Shown in pieces: positions 23,699 through 36,384 of a stretch of DNA of 64,000 nt (position 1 is its first letter; every line of letters begins with the position of its first letter). Under the pieces are notes generated by a model that had not been told where the DNA came from, did no database searches, and saw only the letters and a list, made by a program, of their open reading frames with translations. This DNA is from Terebella lapidaria (lineage: Eukaryota; Annelida; Polychaeta; Terebellida; Terebellidae): positions 7,103,001 to 7,167,000 of the forward strand of contig OX424563.1 in the NCBI GenBank assembly GCA_949152475.1, written 5' to 3'. Position numbers and translations under genes: made by a program.

Positions 23699-26600
23699 AT
23701 GGCGCTGAAAAGGTCGAGCAGAGTTCTGCAGAGTCTACGAGAGTACATGGGTCAACAGAAGCTTGACGCTCTTGTGATACCCTCAGGGGACGCACATATG
23801 GTAGGTGACTTAACGTGGTCTGTAATGAAATGTCAGTACAACAGCAACAGTATCAGAGAAGTTTTTTTTTTCAAAATTGAGGTGTAGAACATGTTGAATG
23901 TCATATTTTGTTCCCGTGGTAACAGAGTGAATATATTGCGGCCTGTGACGAGAGGAGGAAGTTTGTGTCTGGATTTACTGGATCTGCAGGTAAGCTTCCA
24001 TCAGTCAGTAGTACATAAATACATGTTGTATAACATTTATAAGCAATACGAGCCATCCGTCCTAAATTCGCCGCATCCCAAAATTCGCCAACTTGATATT
24101 ATCAGAACTAAGAAGCTCGTTTTGTGGAAAATAAATTACTGGAACAAAGATTGGATATCAGAGTCTCGATTGACGATCAAACTTGTAATTGCAAGGCCTG
24201 AAATCCACATTGGCGAATTTGGGAATGCGGCGAATTTAGGACGGATGGCTCGTAGGTGTCTATGACTAGATGTGTTTGATCGCAATGACATTGAGCTGTT
24301 GGAGTTGTCTTTTCTGTGTTTCTGACTGTGTTTGCTTGGTTGCCGTGGTGACAGGGACAGCGTTGATCACCCAGGAGGCGGCGTGTCTGTGGACTGATGG
24401 TCGATATTACAGCCAGGCTCTAGCACAGCTGGATGACAGCTGGACACTCATGAAAGATGGTTTGTGTTGGTCTTCGTTTGTTATTTTCGATCCCCGGATG
24501 AGGGTCAGTAGATACTATGGATTTCTACCAGTAATCATCGTATCGCTGTACTTCCTTCCTTGCGATCATTTTACAGGTCTGATTCCTCAATCGATTTTGG
24601 TAATATTTTGTGTAATTTGTGTGTACATATATCAAGTGCGTAACTGTCAACTGCACCTATTAATTATGTTGCTAACCTGCTATTGAACAAACTCACTGAT
24701 TTCCAACAAACATTCCTTCTTTTTGAACCATTCCATCTATACATTGATGAGACACTGAGTCACCAGTGGAGGAAGAGATGATTGGCATCTGGGGGATACA
24801 TCTATGCGATCGTCAACAAATCAACATTCTACATACAAACCAACAAACCAGCCTCTCCTGTCAAACCTTCATATTTGAGGAGGACACTTTATGAATATAA
24901 AATAAAATATACTGGAGAGCGTATAGATCTTCATTTACCAATACAGTGGATCCTGTGTTAAAGACCACCTGGTTTGAGAGACCACCCTGTGTTTTAAGAC
25001 CGCTACACTTGGTCCCAAATGGCCTTTTATCATGTAAATGAACCTGTCATGAGAGACCACCTGTCATTTAAGACCACCTGTTTGGGGTCCCTTGGGTGGT
25101 CTTAAAACACAGGATCCACTGTATATGTTCTAGCTACATGAATGTAGTGCTTCTCATAACTTTCGCCCATAGAATAAAATAATCTTGCTCAATTCCAGGT
25201 TTGCCGGATACCCCGACACAGGCTGAATGGCTGAGGAAGGTTTGTGTCTCAGTTTAGTGGGCAAGTAGACACTAAACAGCCATATTCATCTCAGTGTGTA
25301 GATGATCGCAACTGCAGTTATAAGTCATTTGTTCATTTTGTGAATAAGATAGATTATTATACTTCATGTTAGAATCCTCGCCGCTGATTGGTTAATATGC
25401 ATGAGACATTCTGCAATGTACCCCTCGAAGCCCACCATGCCGGTCAACAATATGGCAGCGGGCAACAATGTTCGCGGTGCTCTGAATATCCAATGACTGA
25501 TATCCATGAGTGACATTCTGTAAAATGAAATAAATGGTGCCTGGTTTGTCGGGGAAGATGGCGAAATGTTCTCCTCTAAACCAGTCACCATTTGTATATT
25601 ATTTCAGGTTTTCAGCCCAGGTCAAGCTCGGCAAGTTGGTGTTGACTCGTATGTTATGTCTGCAGGTACGGGTTCATGTTCCATAGCAAATGCCCCAGTA
25701 ATCACTTGTTTGACAATTTGCTCATGTATCATGTAACTGCGATTTGTCCACAGCGTCATGGAAGCAGATGGTGAAGCAGCTGAAGGTCGGTGGAGGACAC
25801 ATCACATTGACCGGTCTGACCACTAACCCTGTGGACCTGATCTGGTCAGACCGCCCTCCACGTCCTCACAACCCCATCACTGTACAACCAGACAGCTTCT
25901 CAGGTAACTAACAATGATTCGCCATTTTGAGATTATTGTATTCCTTATATACACAGTATCACTTCAAGAGATTCCATAATTTTGGGTAGCATTCCATCTT
26001 GCTCAGGCTAAAATATTAATTTGTGAATACCCTCAGATCTGAAATTGACTTAAATCACCCAGTCATGCAACTACTATAGTATCTTCAGTATTTACCTTCA
26101 GTTAGCATGGTAAGGATATTATTCCACTCCATATCGCTATGCCTTTGCCTGTGTTTTTGAGGCAGGAGTTGGCAGGACAAGATCGCGGCAGTACGAGACA
26201 AGATGTCAGAAAAGGATGTGGGAGTTCTGCTGGTCAGTGCGCTGGACCAGGTGGCATGGACGCTAAACCTGCGAGGATCTGACATTGACTACAACCCGGT
26301 CTTCTTCTCCTACCTTATCATCACCGACGCCGCCGTGCAGTCAGTAACTCTCGATTGTTTATTTTTGAGACTCCATGGTTTATGTGCCTTCCATTGTAAT
26401 ATTGTGTATCAATCACACGTATTTGGGATGTAATGTTTAAAGACCTAGTAGCATACCGATGAAAGTGCTTTTCATTTAGAAAAGCCGAAGATTTTGCCGA
26501 AGATTTTTTCATTGCCGAAGATTTTGATCCTGATTTTAGTGTGGGTCACGTGGTTGGTGACGTCAGTTGAGGCAGTACATGTAGCCAGCAAGGTAAACTG

Positions 26601-29600
26601 CATGTCGCATACTCGTTCCCCTGGTGTATGTTCGACAATTCAAGTGAACGGGTGAGATGTCGGGGAATACCGCATTTCTTATCTTGATATTTAGAATCAG
26701 TACTATTTGTTCACGCAGAACGAAGGTTTGTTGAACTGCAAGAGGTTCAGTATTTGCTGGTTTGAGCGTGTTTCCTTTGAATCACATGCATTTTGGAGTG
26801 GTTTTCCATATTTGAGCTGACCACCCAAATAAAGTATTTTACGTGTTTGGGAAGCCATCAAAGCACATTTTGCCTCAACTGACGTCACGATTACGGAAAC
26901 TGCCGAAGCTATTTTTTAATCGGCATATGAAGGCGATTATAATACTGGCTCAATATACTCGATTAAATGATGATGTTATTAACTACCCATTGACGCGAAC
27001 ATCTTTTTTATCACCAAATGTCCAAAATTTCTTTGTCTGAATAGGAATAAAACAATATAATGGTACCTTGCTACTATGACTTTAATATATCAAGTGGATT
27101 ACCCACATCAGGAATACAATAATTTTTATGATGAAATTGGGCAGGTGAAATGATGTGTACCACTAATTAGACTTCACAGTATATACATATACATGTACCA
27201 ATCAATTGTGAGTTTCACCCTCACCTTCTCTGCGTGTTTTCAGCCTGTTTCTGGAGTCGAGTACAAAGTTGAGCGCGGAGGTTCGGGACCACCTCGGCCT
27301 GGACCGCCCCGGAGCGGAAATCCCCGTCCAAGTGCGACCGTACGAGGAGATCGCCTCGGCGTTCAGTGAGATACTCAGGGATCTGGAAAGGAATGGGGGT
27401 GAGGCAACAGAACGGCCATGCAATAAAGTCTGGGTGAGTATGGATCAAGAAATCTAAGAGTACTGCCATGTGTATCTGTCTTGATGTTTAGGTTTGCCTG
27501 GGCACAACGCCCTACAATATAATTATGCTGATGTATTACATGATTCCCGAAGATTCTCTGTTATTTCAGGTCTGTGAACGAACAGTTTCCCAGGCTTTGG
27601 TTGACCTTGTCCCTAAGGTACTGGTAAATTCTACTTGCTCTTGTCTGTGCCACTTGCCATAGTTCTCTGCCAGCATTATACACTGAACATATATATTTGC
27701 ACAAGGATTAGAGTGTGTTCTATATTGTCATTGACTCTGACTTTCAACCTCAAGTAAATCTAGCTGGTGTGTTCGGTATGAGGCAGACAATTTAGGCATG
27801 TAAGATCTATGACAACTGTGCCTGTGATTTGGGCTTTGTTGAATGTTTCAGCCCCTAAGAATCATCGAGACATCCCCAATCGCTGTTATGAAAGCCGTCA
27901 AAAACGACACTGAGATCAAGGGAATGGTTGATTCACATGTGGGTGTTTGAGAGCTGAACACAAACTTGAATACTGAAAATTGAAAATTTTTCGTGTTTTT
28001 AATGAAAAATGTTGTACAAAAAAATGTATTGTAATGAAGAAGAACATACATTGTATACATATTCTAGAGTTCTGTGAGTACCTTTTGCTATGCTTGGTTA
28101 AATTACTTACTCAATGATGTACAGACATAATATTTCCAATGACATTTTTAGGTTACCGGACCTATGGTCCGATAACCTATTGGCATGGCGTTGCGTCCGT
28201 CGTCCGTCTTCGTCGTCTTCGTCGTCGTCGTCCGTCGTCGTCTTCGTCGTCGTCGTCGTCGTCGTCGTCCACATTTTTATCTTTTTTGTTTACAGGCGAA
28301 TTTTTCTGAAATTTTGCACAAAAATACTTAAAAATAATTCAAGGAGGAGGTATTTTTTAGTTTTTTGATTTTTTTTATCAAAATATCTTTTTGATACATA
28401 AGACTCCTCATATGTACTCCTATGATGTCTATAAATTTCGTTGCGCTTGAATCGCTCGAAGTGGGCCATTTTGGCCCAAACTCGGCCCAAATGGGACTTT
28501 CCCATGTTAAATTCTCCTATGCTTCATAATGGGACACATTATGCCTAATATCTCACTTGATATTGAGATCAGAGACGAGGAATCAATTGTGGACATATAG
28601 GAAATGATATATGCTGAATATTCTCGTGACCTTGAATTTGACCTCTGACCTCAGTTTCAAGGTCAGAGGACAAAATGGCTTATATCTCGCTTATTATCGA
28701 CTCTACAGCTTAGGAATCAATTGTGAACATATAGGAAATAATATATGCTGAATATTCTCGTGACCTTGAATTTGACCTCTGACCTCAGTTTCAAGGTCAG
28801 AGGACAAAATGGCTTATATCTCGCTTGTTATCGACTCTACAGCTTAGAGATCAATTGTGGACATATAGGAAATGATATATGCCGAATATTCTGATGACCT
28901 TGAATTTGACCTTCGACCTAATTTTCAAGGTCACAGGACAAAATGGCTAATATCTCGCTTGTTATCGACTTTACAGCTTAGCAATCAATTATGAACATAT
29001 AGAAAACGATATATGCAGATTATTGTCATGACCTTGAATTTGACCTTTGACCTCATTTACAAGGTCACAGGACAAACAGGCTAATATATCACTTATTATC
29101 GATTTTACAGCTTAGGAATCAATTGTGGACATATAGGAAATGATTTATGCTGAATATTCTCATGACTTTGAATTTGACCTCTGACCTCATTTTCAAGGTC
29201 CAAGGACAAACTGGCTCCTATCTTGCTTCTCTATTGACTGTATGGTTTGGGAATCAATTGTGGACATGATATAGAAAATGATATACATTGAATATTTTGA
29301 TGACCTTGAATTTGACCTTTGCCCCTTCATTTTCAAGGCCACAGCACAAAAATTGCTAATATCTCTCTGATTATTGAATTTACAGCTCAGCAATCAACTG
29401 TGGACATGATATATGCTTAATGTTATATATGCTGAATATTCTCTTGACCTTGAATTCAACCAGTGACCTGGCTAACATCTAAAATATTAAACATTGTCCG
29501 GTAACCTATCTTCGGCTCTTGGCCTAATTTTTTCACTTTGTAGGTCCGTGATGCCGTTGCCTTGTGCCAATATCTTGCCTGGCTGGAGAAAGGGGTTTGT

Positions 29601-32402
29601 GTCCATTTTGACAGGAATCATTCAACTAGTGTTGTACATTTATTGTAAAGATCGTCATGTTGTCTGGTTTCCTACACAGATTCACTCAGGGAACCTCACT
29701 GAAATCTCAGCATCAGACAAACTTGAGGACCTGCGCAGGTGAGCATGGACATCTTTACCAGCCATGTTATAATCTAACCATGTATTACAAGTCAGGCACA
29801 TGTACAAATTTACATCTTGAGGTACACATGTTTTGCAGGCAAATCTCTCACATTAAATTTGTGGGGTGGTATACCAATTTATATGTTCTTGTTGGATATT
29901 TACTGTAATTTTGGTGCAAATACTGAATAGTCCACCAATGGATATGATTTCAGTAAGCAGGATGAGTACGTCGGCCTGAGTTTTGCCACGATATCAGCGG
30001 TAGGGGAGCACGGAGCTGTTATACACTACAAGTACGTTCTCGGTGAACAGGGAAGAGTAATATTGAATCTGGAATTCTGGTGGAATCATATGTTTAGTAA
30101 CATTTTGGGATACATCATTTGTCATGTATATAATTGGGCTATCATTTCTTATGACCAAATGATTCCCATATGTTATTATGTATCCTGTGATGAAGGTTCC
30201 GTGTGTTTGTGACAGGGCGACTCCTGAGACAGACCACACTCTCACACCGGACAAAGTCTACCTGTGTGACTCTGGAGCACAGTTCAGGTCAGTGCCATGA
30301 ACGATGTGCCAGTGTCAGTAGGGTAGAAACATGCATAGAAATGTACCAGATTCTAGGGGTTCAACTGTCACTCAGTTGTACAATATACCATAATATACAG
30401 TTGGATCCAAGTTGAGAATTGTCTCTAATATCAAAATTTGATGATATCTGTGGACGGCAGGGATGGTACGACTGACGTTACAAGGACCGTACACTTTGGT
30501 ACGCCCTCTCAACATGAAAAAGTATGTTGCGTGTCGATGAATTCGATGCTTCATGGTTTGTTATCATAATATCTGCCTGTACATCGGATTAATATCGAGT
30601 ATGTATTGATATTTGTTTCCAATTTAGGCAGAAGATACATGTATCCTCTTCATAATGATCATCGAACATGCTTGAACCTAATATTAATACTACATGTATT
30701 TGCCACATTTCAGGAATGTTTCACTCGAGTGCTCAAAGGTCACATTGGGCTGGCAACTGTTGTCTTCCCCAACAATGTCAAAGGTATCAAAGTCTCCATT
30801 CTGGCATCTTCAATTTAAACTCGAATAACAAAAGAAATGTTTCTTATTTTAGCGGATTCAACAAGATATTGTTTGAATATAATTCTTTCTTCTAAATGAA
30901 GGCTCCTTTTGTTAATAAAGCTTCGAGGTCCAGTGGTCCTTTATGTGGTATCATGGAGAAATGAAGGGAGAAAATTATATGCATGTTTCAAGACGATTAT
31001 ACCATATTACTAGGCATATGAATTGTCTATACCAGATCAACCATGACAACATGCATCCACAGTGTTCTGAGTTAGTATATCGTCCGTAGGTTCGCGGTTG
31101 GACGCGCTGGCGCGCATGTCGCTCTGGGCGGCAGGCCTGGACTACCAACATGGGACTGGACACGGCGTAGGTTCCTTCCTCAACGTGCATGAAGGTATCC
31201 AGGCCAGAATCGGAATAATGCAATTATCATTTCTCAGGAAAGTGCTGTTGATATGATTAAGTATTTGTCCAAAAATCTAGGTCCATGTGGGATAAGCTAC
31301 CGGGGTATGCCATACGAAATTCCCCTGAAAGACGGGATGATCCTCTCTAATGGTGAGTTTTAATGATACAAATAAATATAATAAAATAACTGCCCTTCAA
31401 TAACAGAATCATTTGTAGGCCTAATCAATCAGATCACATTGTCACCTTTGTATTGTACTCTATTCGAATATAATGTAATCGTACATGATTTAAATAATTT
31501 AGGTGGCGCCCTTTTAGCAAAGCATGTCTGACCTTTCTCTCTACAGAACCAGGTTACTATGAAGATGGGAAGTTTGGCATTAGAATAGAAAACCTTGTAG
31601 TTGTCAGAAAAGCAGACACAAAGGTATGTTCATTGAGCAACAAGAAAAAGTAAGGCATATATTTATTGCCATTCTTAAACCTTTATAATAAACACTTGGG
31701 TGTTTAAACACTTGGCTAATCTTAACTTGGCATTCAATTAAGAGGGGAGAATCAATTGTAGAGTCTATAGGAATCTCTAAAAAATACCAAGACATCGGTC
31801 TCTATCTCTTTTGGAAAATCGTCCATTAAACATCTCAGAACATATGCCATCGTCCTATTAACCATTTGTTTAAACACCCAAGTGTTTATTATAGAGGTAA
31901 GTATGTAATAAATACTGGTTTTAAATAAATACCTTTTAGCGGTGTAACATACCGTATAGCTGTTATGAAAAATCTCACATTCATCATTGAAAGTTCCTTA
32001 TTTGAAAATTTCTTGCAGTACAATTTTATGGAGAAAGGTTTCCTACAGTTCGAGACCATCACAGTGGTTCCAATCCAGACCAAGATGATTGTTCCTGAAA
32101 TGTTGTCAGATGCTGAGGTCAGCTCCTTGAACTTCATCACACGTTGACAACAGTCTCTTTGACAGTCCTCATACTTATTCTAATGACAAGAATTGACATT
32201 GTGTTGCTATGAATACTTATTTACCACTTTTAAATGATGTCCTGTTCTCACACAGATCTGTTGGTTGAACGACTACCACACAAAGTGTCGGGAGACGACC
32301 GGTGAAGCTCTGAAAGCTCAGGGACACATGGATGCATACACGTGGCTGATGCGGGAGACTGAGCCGCTACAGCGACAAGCAGCTAACAGCATTGCTGCAT
32401 AA
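23699..32402 (+). CDS. XPNPEP1: Xaa-Pro aminopeptidase 1 (cytosolic aminopeptidase P)
   Basis: Removes the N-terminal residue before proline from peptides such as bradykinin; M24B metallopeptidase, cytosolic. Exons: 23699-23800, 23926-23989, 24355-24459, 25199-25239, 25608-25665, 25754-25903, 26162-26339, 27244-27433, 27570-27617, 27852-27938, 29544-29594, 29680-29738, 29954-30031, 30216-30287, 30461-30521, 30714-30783, 31090-31194, 31281-31352, 31547-31623, 32019-32117, 32256-32402. All phases agree and give 637 residues (human 623). Metal ligands are all present: Asp422 (DSGAQF), Asp433 (GTTDVTRT), His496 (HGTGHGVG), Glu531 (NEPGYYEDG) and Glu545 (RIEN). His402, His492 and His505 match the catalytic histidines. 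Acceptor of exon 7 (TTTTTGAG) and donor GTCAGT are weak but keep the frame. AATAAA at 32783. Confidence 0.96.
24047..24254. mobile_element. MITE in XPNPEP1 intron 2 with ~45-bp inverted ends
   Basis: The left end, TACGAGCCATCCGTCC then TAAATTCGCCGCATCCC, is mirrored at the right end by GGGAATGCGGCGAATTTA then GGACGGATGGCTCGTA. The length is 208 bp and the TA tips suit a TA-target DNA transposon. Non-coding. Confidence 0.85.
24942..25123. mobile_element. Tc1/mariner-type MITE in XPNPEP1 intron 3
   Basis: TACAGTGGATCCTGTGTT at the left and AACACAGGATCCACTGTA at the right are perfect inverted ends, with TA at the tips. Inside are repeated AAGACCACC / GGTGGTCTT words. 182 bp, non-coding. A related single end, ACAGTGGATCC, is seen near 33081. 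Confidence 0.85.
26558..26887. repeat. Inverted repeat pair containing CRE palindromes, XPNPEP1 intron 7
   Basis: TGACGTCAGTTGAGGCA (26558-26574) and its perfect inverse TGCCTCAACTGACGTCA (26871-26887) bound about 300 bases. Each contains the palindrome TGACGTCA. GCCGAAGATTTT words outside the left arm and GCCGAAGCTATTTT outside the right suggest the element is wider. It may be a decayed MITE. Confidence 0.55.
28145..29533 (+). mobile_element. Family A repeat, copy A3 (134-bp-core subtype), XPNPEP1 intron 10
   Basis: Begins TTTTTAGGTTACCGGACC with its hairpin, then a (GTC)n microsatellite (about 28197-28270). About six tandem units of roughly 134 bp follow; TGACCTTGA starts near 28627, 28761, 28895, 29029, and 29301, with a variant near 29163. 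The end is ATTGTCCGGTAACCTATCTT and TTGGCCTAATTTTTT. Its right end lies 10 bases before XPNPEP1 exon 11. Confidence 0.88.
31684..31893. mobile_element. MITE with perfect 27-bp inverted ends, XPNPEP1 intron 19
   Basis: TATAATAAACACTTGGGTG plus TTTAAACA at the left, exactly mirrored at 31867-31893. Total 210 bp, TA at both tips, AT-rich non-coding middle. The perfect ends suggest a recent insertion. Confidence 0.85.
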
Positions 32403-33290
32403 TCTCATATCAGATCCATAGAGGGTTGGAGAATTAGGCTCATTGTGAAAAATTCCTGTGTCATGATTACTAAACCTGAACATGAGAATGAACACTGCCA
32501 CCAGCCGGTGTTAAAAAAACACTGTATGCTGGGAAAGTTGATTTTTGCTTCTTACAATCTGATGGTTGATAAAAAATTTTCTAACTGAGTATTTTGGATA
32601 TTTAGTTGGCCATACTTTGTGTTGATTACTTGTTTACTTACAAAGAGTAACAGACATTAACGTGCACATGTTTGTTGTGGCTGAGATGACTTTGTTAATC
32701 TACCAAACTGCTTTGTGACATTCAATGTTCATTATTGGCTTGTCTCTAACACAGGTGGTATTGATGATTTTTATATTTCATTAATAAAGATTAACATTTT
32801 GCCTTGTTTCTGTGTACAGTCAAACCTGGTCTAAGCTCCACCTGTCTATAAATACCACCTGTCTATAAATACCTCAAATCTCAAGTATGATGCAGTTTGC
32901 ATTCAACTTCACCTTTAGAGAACCGCCACTCGTTAAACGCTGCCAGCCATTTACGGTCCCACAGGCACTGTCAGTACTGTATATAATCGCCAGTAACATC
33001 ATATTCCTGCTGATGCAACAGCTCAGTTTTCAATGACTACTAAATAGAGCTGGTGAGTCAGTTGAAGTTTGGGTACATACAGTGGATCCCTCAGATAAGA
33101 CCTACTGTTTTGCCATAAAATTAAGGTCTTATATAAGGGGGTGTCTTATTAGAGGGGTTCATTTATAGATGCTAAATTTATTTTAGCGCTCTACGAACAA
33201 GTTTTAGAGGGTGAAGTTTATTTAACTATATAGAGATCTGTGATTACACAGTTACGTTGGCATTCCACTGGGGGAAATAATGACATTTAA
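32403..33290. other. XPNPEP1 3' UTR and intergenic DNA with MITE fragments
   Basis: An AATAAA at 32783-32788 probably ends the XPNPEP1 transcript. Just after it, ACAGTCAAACCTGGTCTAAG (near 32818) with repeated ACCTGTCTATAAATACC, and ACAGTGGATCC near 33081 with AGGTCTTAT words, look like single ends of Tc1/mariner-type MITEs. No coding frame. Confidence 0.5.
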
Positions 33291-33325
33291 TTAGGCATCC
33301 CGATTGAAAATCGGTCTTATGTCTG

Positions 33326-35609
33326 TTTTTAGGTTACCGGACCTATGGTCCGATAACCTATTGCCGTCACGTTGCGTCCGTCGTCCGTCCGTCGTCCGGC
33401 GTCCGTCGTCCGTCGTCCGTCCACAGCTGTATCTTTAAAGTTTACAGGCGGATTTTTCTGAAATTTTGCACAAAAATGCCTAAAAATATTTCAAGAGGGG
33501 GTTTTTTTTTAGTTTTTTTATTTTCGCATTTTTCTCAAAATGGCGGCCATTTTTGACGAAAAATGGCCAATTTTGGACTTTGGCGGCCATTTTCTCAAAA
33601 ACTGTCTGATCAGTTTTGAGATTTTTGTTTCAAAAGATTCCCCTTATGTACCTTTATGATGTGTATAAGTTTTGTTGCCCTTGAATCGCCGGTCTCCGTG
33701 TGGCGGCCATTTTGAATTTTTGACGGGTCGGCGAAAAAAAATTTTTTTGCCCCAAATCGCGTTACTATCCATTTCGGGCCATTTCTAGGCAAAAAAAAAT
33801 TTTTCACCCTTTGAAAAAAATTTTGGACTTAGAAAATTTTCGGCACTTTTTTCCTTCATAATGGGAGCTGCCCGGACTGTACTCATAGAACGCTTAAAGA
33901 TAGAGCTTAGATATTGGCACTTTCAAACGGGAAGTCATATATGGCGACTTGTGTGGTGACCTTGAATTTGACCTTGGATGACCTTGAAAGGTCAAAATAG
34001 CCATTTTTGGGTCGAAAAAAGCCCAAATTTGCAGCTTTTCTGTCTTTTCTCGAAAACTGTCTGATCAGTTTTGAGATTTGCGTTTCAGAAGATACCCCTT
34101 ATGTACCTTTATGATGTTTATAAGTTTTGTTGCCCTTGAATCGCCGGTCTCCGTGTGGCGGCCATTTTGAATTTTTGACGGGTCGGCGAAAAAATTTTTT
34201 TTTGCCCCAAATCGCGTTACTATCCACTTCGGGCCATTTCTAGGCAAAAAAAAATTTTTCACCCTTTGAAAAAAATTTTGGACTTAGAAAATTTTCGGCA
34301 CTTTTTTCCTTCATAATGGGAGCTGCCCGGACTGTACTCATAGAACGCTTAAAGATAGAGCTTAGATATTGGCACTTTCAAATGGGAAGTCATATATGGC
34401 GACTTGTGTGGTGACCTTGAATTTGACCTTGGATGACCTTGAAAGGTCAAAATAGCCATTTTTGGGTCGAAAAATGCCCAAATTTGCAGCTTTTCTGTCT
34501 TTTCTCGAAAACTGTCTGATCAGTTTTGAGATTTTCGTTTCAGAAGATTCCCTCTATGTACCTTTATGATGTGTATAAGTTTTGTTGCCCTTGAATCGCT
34601 GGTCTCCGTGTGGCGGCCATTTTGAATTTTTGACGGGTCGACGAAAAAAATTTTTTTTGCCCCAAATTGCGTTACTATCCATTTTGGGCCATTTCTAGGC
34701 AAAAAAATTTTTTTCACCCTTTGAAAAAAATTTGGGACTTTGAAAATTTTCGGCACTTTTTTCCTTCATAATGGGAGCTGCCTAGACTGTACTCATAGAA
34801 TGCTTGAAGATAGAGCTCAGAAATTAGCACTTTCAAATGGGAAGTCATATATGAAGACTTGTGTGGTGACCTTGAATTTGACCTTGGATGACCTTGAAAT
34901 GTCAAAACAGCCATTTTTTAGTCGAAAAATGCCCAAATTTGCACCTTGTTTGTCTTTAATCGAAAACTGTCTGATCACTTTTGAGATTTTTATTTCAAAA
35001 CATAGTAATTGGGGTTTTTGACATGATGTGTATAAATATGTATATAGTGTATAAAGGGCCTTGAATTGCTCAAAAGGCTAGAAATTTAGGCTGAATAGGC
35101 CCCAAATTTAATTTTTGGTCGTTTTCCTTCAAATTTATCTGATCAGTTTTGAGATTTTTGTTATAAAACATGCTAATTGGGGTCCCCGACATTGTGTATA
35201 AAGATGGAGTGCTTTGAATTGCTTAAAAGGCCCCTTGAGTGTGTAAATTGGCCTCTACAGCCAAAAAATGTTTGTAGGTATAGCTGGAATTAGAAGTCAT
35301 ATACATGTATACCACATATATATGTGGCTTTTTTGGGTGACGTTGAACTTGACGTCAGATGACATTGAGTGCTATATCTCCGTGTCACGTCCAACAAGAA
35401 ATGTGTAAATTTCGTTTATAGGCAAAAGACTTGTAGATAGACCTTGTATTTGTATTTTGAACATACATGAATACAAGGTTATATGCTGCACACTTAATGA
35501 TGACATTGAAGTTCACGAAGATGATTGGTTTATCTTAACGTCATATCTCACCTGTCCTGTTTCAACTAAAGTTGTCCGGTAACCTATCTTAGCCCTTGGG
35601 CTAATTTTT
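33326..35609 (+). mobile_element. Family A repeat, copy A4 (455-bp-core subtype), inside C1
   Basis: Begins TTTTTAGGTTACCGGACC, followed by a GTCC/GTC microsatellite. Just over three 455-bp units follow (CTGATCAGTTTTGAG near 33607, 34062 and 34517, with a diverged fourth near 34972). The end is TTGTCCGGTAACCTATCTTA and GCCCTTGGGCTAA. It is inserted in the T-rich stretch of family C copy C1. Confidence 0.88.
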
Positions 35610-36059
35610 TTTTTTCTTTTCTTTTTTCTTCCGCCGTTTGGTTTCTGGATAATAACTCTTGAACGCTTTATCGTTCTGAAACTTTCACAGCTCATCAGAA
35701 ATACCAACCCTCTATTGCTCCAGCCCCCTATTGTTTTTCGTCGAGATCCGAAATCCAAGATCGCCACCGGCGGCCAAATACTGTGAAGCCTGGTCAGTCA
35801 TGCAGTGACTGGTGCTGGTACTTACTATGACTAAACCAGGTTACTGTATTCACTAACTGACTGTTCCTGTGCCTGGAATCACTGTCAGCCAATAACTGAT
35901 TCCATGATCTGTTGAATCCATGATACCATTACCATGACAGGGGATTCATTAGAAGTATATTATTCTACATTGGCAATGGTACCTGGAGAATATTATGGAA
36001 GCCAGGAACACACTGAATAAGTATTCTCTGATGGCAACTATCTCATCTGTGTTCAATAA

Positions 36060-36268
36060 TACTGTAAACCCATTAATGTTCGCTACCCTTTTATTTCGCG
36101 GATTTCGCGGTTTTAGCAAAATAGCGAACTTCAATGGATCGCAAACTTTAAAAGTTACATTGAAATTGATGTATAAATCAACAAAACACGAACTTAAATG
36201 GTTAGCGAACAGTCAATATTTCAATAACGCAAACTTTGATGGGAGCGAACTTAAATGGGTTTACAGTA
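36060..36268. mobile_element. MITE inside C1
   Basis: TACTGTAAACCCATT at the left and AATGGGTTTACAGTA at the right are inverted ends with TA tips, plus TTCGC/GCGAA words inside. 209 bp, non-coding. It lies in the right piece of C1. Confidence 0.82.
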
Positions 36269-36384
36269 CTATGTGTTGTTTTATCAATCTAGTTTAACGA
36301 TTTGAAAAAAAAAATTGGGGGCATGCCACAAAGCCTATAGGCTTTTATGTCTAATTGGGTAAAAAAAAGAACTTAAACCTATGG

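Larger units (their letters stand above)
33291..36354 (+). mobile_element. Family C element, copy C1, split by A4
   Basis: The left piece (33291-33325) begins TTAGGCATCCCGATTG with a hairpin (CCGATT/AATCGG). After the inserted A4, the right piece (about 35610-36354) runs through CTTCCGCCGTTTGGTTTCTG and TATTGTTTTTCGTCGAGA to a terminal hairpin AAAGCCTATAGGCTTT and ATGTCTAA. The same order occurs uninterrupted in copy C2. The 3' hairpin followed by CTAA resembles Helitron-like 3' ends (CTRR). Non-coding here. It also carries a small MITE at 36060-36268. Confidence 0.75.

Noticed and set aside
26162-26200. Frameshift at the start of XPNPEP1 exon 7
   Set aside because: Using the more obvious GGCAG acceptor breaks the frame, but the AG at 26160-26161 restores it (GRSWQDK), so no defect is needed.
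27202-27469. Minus-strand frames opposite XPNPEP1 exon 8
   Set aside because: Exon 8 is supported by phase, splice sites and homology on the plus strand.
28114-28368. Frame with Ser and Val runs
   Set aside because: It is the (GTC)n microsatellite at the left end of copy A3.
28600-29450. Regularly spaced repeats as a CRISPR array
   Set aside because: Units are contiguous and wholly repetitive, without unique spacers, in a eukaryotic intron.
33600-34920. Repeated frames of about 65 residues on the minus strand, recurring every 455 bases
   Set aside because: They are the same tandem core unit of family A read repeatedly; no domain, and the same frames recur in A2.
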